Of a DNA stretch of 7,367 bases, positions 6,761 through 7,367 are shown piece after piece. Source of the stretch: Gammaproteobacteria bacterium (GTDB taxonomy: Bacteria; Pseudomonadota; Gammaproteobacteria; Thiohalomonadales; Thiohalomonadaceae). Location of the stretch: assembly GCA_015232955.1 (NCBI GenBank), contig JADFYS010000099.1, positions 1-7,367 of the forward strand. Reading direction: 5' to 3'. The position numbers and the translations under genes were made by a program. Numbering within the stretch: the first letter of the stretch is position 1; every line of letters starts with the position of its first letter. The notes beneath the pieces were generated by a model. That model had not been told where the DNA came from, searched no databases, and saw only the letters and a list, made by a program, of their open reading frames with translations.

Positions 6761-7108
6761 TTATAGTGACCAGACATATTCGACAATCTTGCCGATCTCG
6801 GCATCGCTCAGGATCTTGTGCCGACCGAAGGGGGGCATGGTCGTTTCGGGGTTGGCCACAGTGGCGTCGTAGATCTGCTTGTGCAGCTGCTTCTTGTCCG
6901 GGTAACGCTGACTCATGGCAATAAGTGGTGGTGCGAGGTTGCCAAAAGCCTCACCACCAATAATCATGTGGCAGGCGAGGCAGTTACCCTTAGTGACCGA
7001 AAAAGCGAGCTTCTTCCCCTCTTCAATGGCAGAGGCGGCAGTGGCAGTGGTCGGTGCGGCCGCCAGCGCCAATAACAGCGCGGCTAAAGGTCGTTTCATT
7101 ATCTTCAT
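6761..7108 (-). CDS. soxX: Sulfur oxidation c-type cytochrome SoxX
   Basis: A 115-residue class I monohaem cytochrome c, the electron-accepting subunit of SoxXA. The signal peptide covers about residues 1-25 (TATAA before SAIEEG). The haem motif is CLACH at 43-47 and the distal ligand is probably Met91 in TMPPFG, followed by a closing helix (SDAEIGKIVEYVWSL). LAPPL at 58-62 is typical of the short SoxX form. It is the first gene of the cluster. The start is uncertain: the ATG at 7108 has AAGAGA 7 bases upstream, but CAGAGG abuts it directly and would be better placed (9 bases) for the in-frame ATG at 7099. Either choice keeps a complete signal peptide. Confidence 0.95.
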   Translation of the reverse strand: MKIMKRPLAALLLALAAAPTTATAASAIEEGKKLAFSVTKGNCLACHMIIGGEAFGNLAPPLIAMSQRYPDKKQLHKQIYDATVANPETTMPPFGRHKILSDAEIGKIVEYVWSL

Positions 7109-7134
7109 CCTCTGGTCTCTTTAAGTTGATCTGG

Positions 7135-7165
7135 TTTATAGATTGTCTCTGGAGACCATTGTCGC
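7135..7165 (-). promoter_or_regulatory. Candidate sox promoter with a palindrome between the -35 and -10 boxes
   Basis: On the minus strand, a -10-like TATAAA (7135-7140) lies 26 bases upstream of the soxX ATG. A weak -35-like GCGACA (7160-7165) is 19 bases further up. A palindrome with 5-bp arms (GTCTC-TG-GAGAC on the plus strand, 7145-7156) is almost centred in that spacer. A longer than normal spacer with a central palindrome is known from MerR-type promoters, but a repressor operator is equally possible, and no regulator gene is in the window. Assignment is by eye only. Confidence 0.3.
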
Positions 7166-7225
7166 GCCTCTCTTCAAAAAAAGACATTACGACATACTGC
7201 TACCCCCTATTGGGGTTTTCCCGAA

Positions 7226-7281
7226 TATACCCAAGATATTTGGAAACAGTGGATTTCAGGGTTCTTGGATATATTGGGTAT
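7226..7281. repeat. Right flank repeat with an internal imperfect inverted repeat
   Basis: Bases 7226-7252 are the inverted counterpart of 51-77 (22 of 27 matching, exact 13-base core). Within this right copy, 7227-7239 and 7269-7281 form a further inverted repeat (12 of 13 bases, ATACCCAAGATAT against ATATATTGGGTAT) around a 29-base spacer. It lies about 120 bases upstream of soxX. No coding capacity is evident. It may be a dispersed palindromic or MITE-like element, or half of a flanking pair. Confidence 0.5.
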
Positions 7282-7325
7282 GCTCATCACCAGTAACCGT
7301 TCAGACCCCCCTGCTTTTTTAACCC

Positions 7326-7366
7326 TCACCCCTACCCTCTCCCGCTGGGAGAGGGAGATCAGGTGA
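7326..7366. repeat. REP-like strong hairpin at the window edge
   Basis: A perfect 9-bp stem with a 3-base loop (CCCTCTCCC at 7335-7343, GCT, GGGAGAGGG at 7347-7355) is nested inside an outer 5-bp pair, TCACC at 7326-7330 with GGTGA at 7362-7366. Hairpins of this CCCTCTCCC/GGGAGAGGG kind are common dispersed intergenic elements in proteobacterial genomes. It may also help terminate transcription of a gene beyond the window, but no U-tract follows within view. Confidence 0.6.
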
Positions 7367-7367
7367 T

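Noticed and set aside
7204..7219. Plus-strand CCCC-TATT-GGGG followed by TTTT
   Set aside because: It looks like a miniature terminator, but the stem is only 4 bp and no plus-strand gene ends before it within the window.
7054..7296. Plus-strand frame of 80 codons at the soxX promoter region
   Set aside because: It begins antisense to soxX and continues through the repeat; no ribosome binding site, signal or domain is seen.

Overview
This window is a compact thiosulfate-oxidation (Sox) gene cluster. All nine genes that can be supported lie on the minus strand, so transcription runs from the right end of the window to the left. In transcription order they are: soxX, monohaem soxA, soxK (SoxXA-binding protein), a soxL-type periplasmic rhodanese, soxB, soxY, soxZ, a tandem-domain periplasmic thioredoxin in the soxW position, and a secreted metallo-beta-lactamase-fold protein of the SoxH-like kind. 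Every product except SoxZ carries an export signal. SoxB and SoxY have Tat-type twin-arginine signals and the others look Sec-dependent. SoxZ has no signal and presumably leaves the cell bound to SoxY.

How the genes work together (established for Sox systems): SoxXA(K) oxidatively couples thiosulfate to the cysteine of the SoxY C-terminal GGCGG arm, SoxYZ carries the intermediate, and SoxB hydrolyses off the sulfone group as sulfate. The rhodanese and thioredoxin are likely accessories that handle sulfane sulfur or keep cysteines in the right redox state. No soxCD (sulfane dehydrogenase) is present in the window. Together with soxK and soxL this matches the truncated Sox pathway of bacteria that store sulfur globules or pass sulfane sulfur to another pathway, such as purple and green sulfur bacteria and many gammaproteobacterial symbionts. 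The source is most likely a gammaproteobacterial sulfur oxidiser, but this is inferred from gene content and is not proven; green sulfur bacteria have a related gene set.

Layout: positions 1-87 are a non-coding tail holding one copy of a short repeat. Positions 88-2343 hold the MBL protein, thioredoxin and soxZ. Positions 2407-4715 hold soxY and soxB. An 81-nt gap (4716-4796) between soxB and the rhodanese gene contains two mutually exclusive hairpins. Positions 4797-7108 hold rhodanese, soxK, soxA and soxX. Positions 7109-7367 are non-coding and hold a candidate promoter with a palindrome, an inverted copy of the left-flank repeat, and a strong REP-like hairpin at the edge. The points most worth a second look are the loss of two zinc ligands in the MBL protein, the double-domain thioredoxin, the overlapping alternative hairpins before soxB, and the inverted repeats that bracket the whole cluster.
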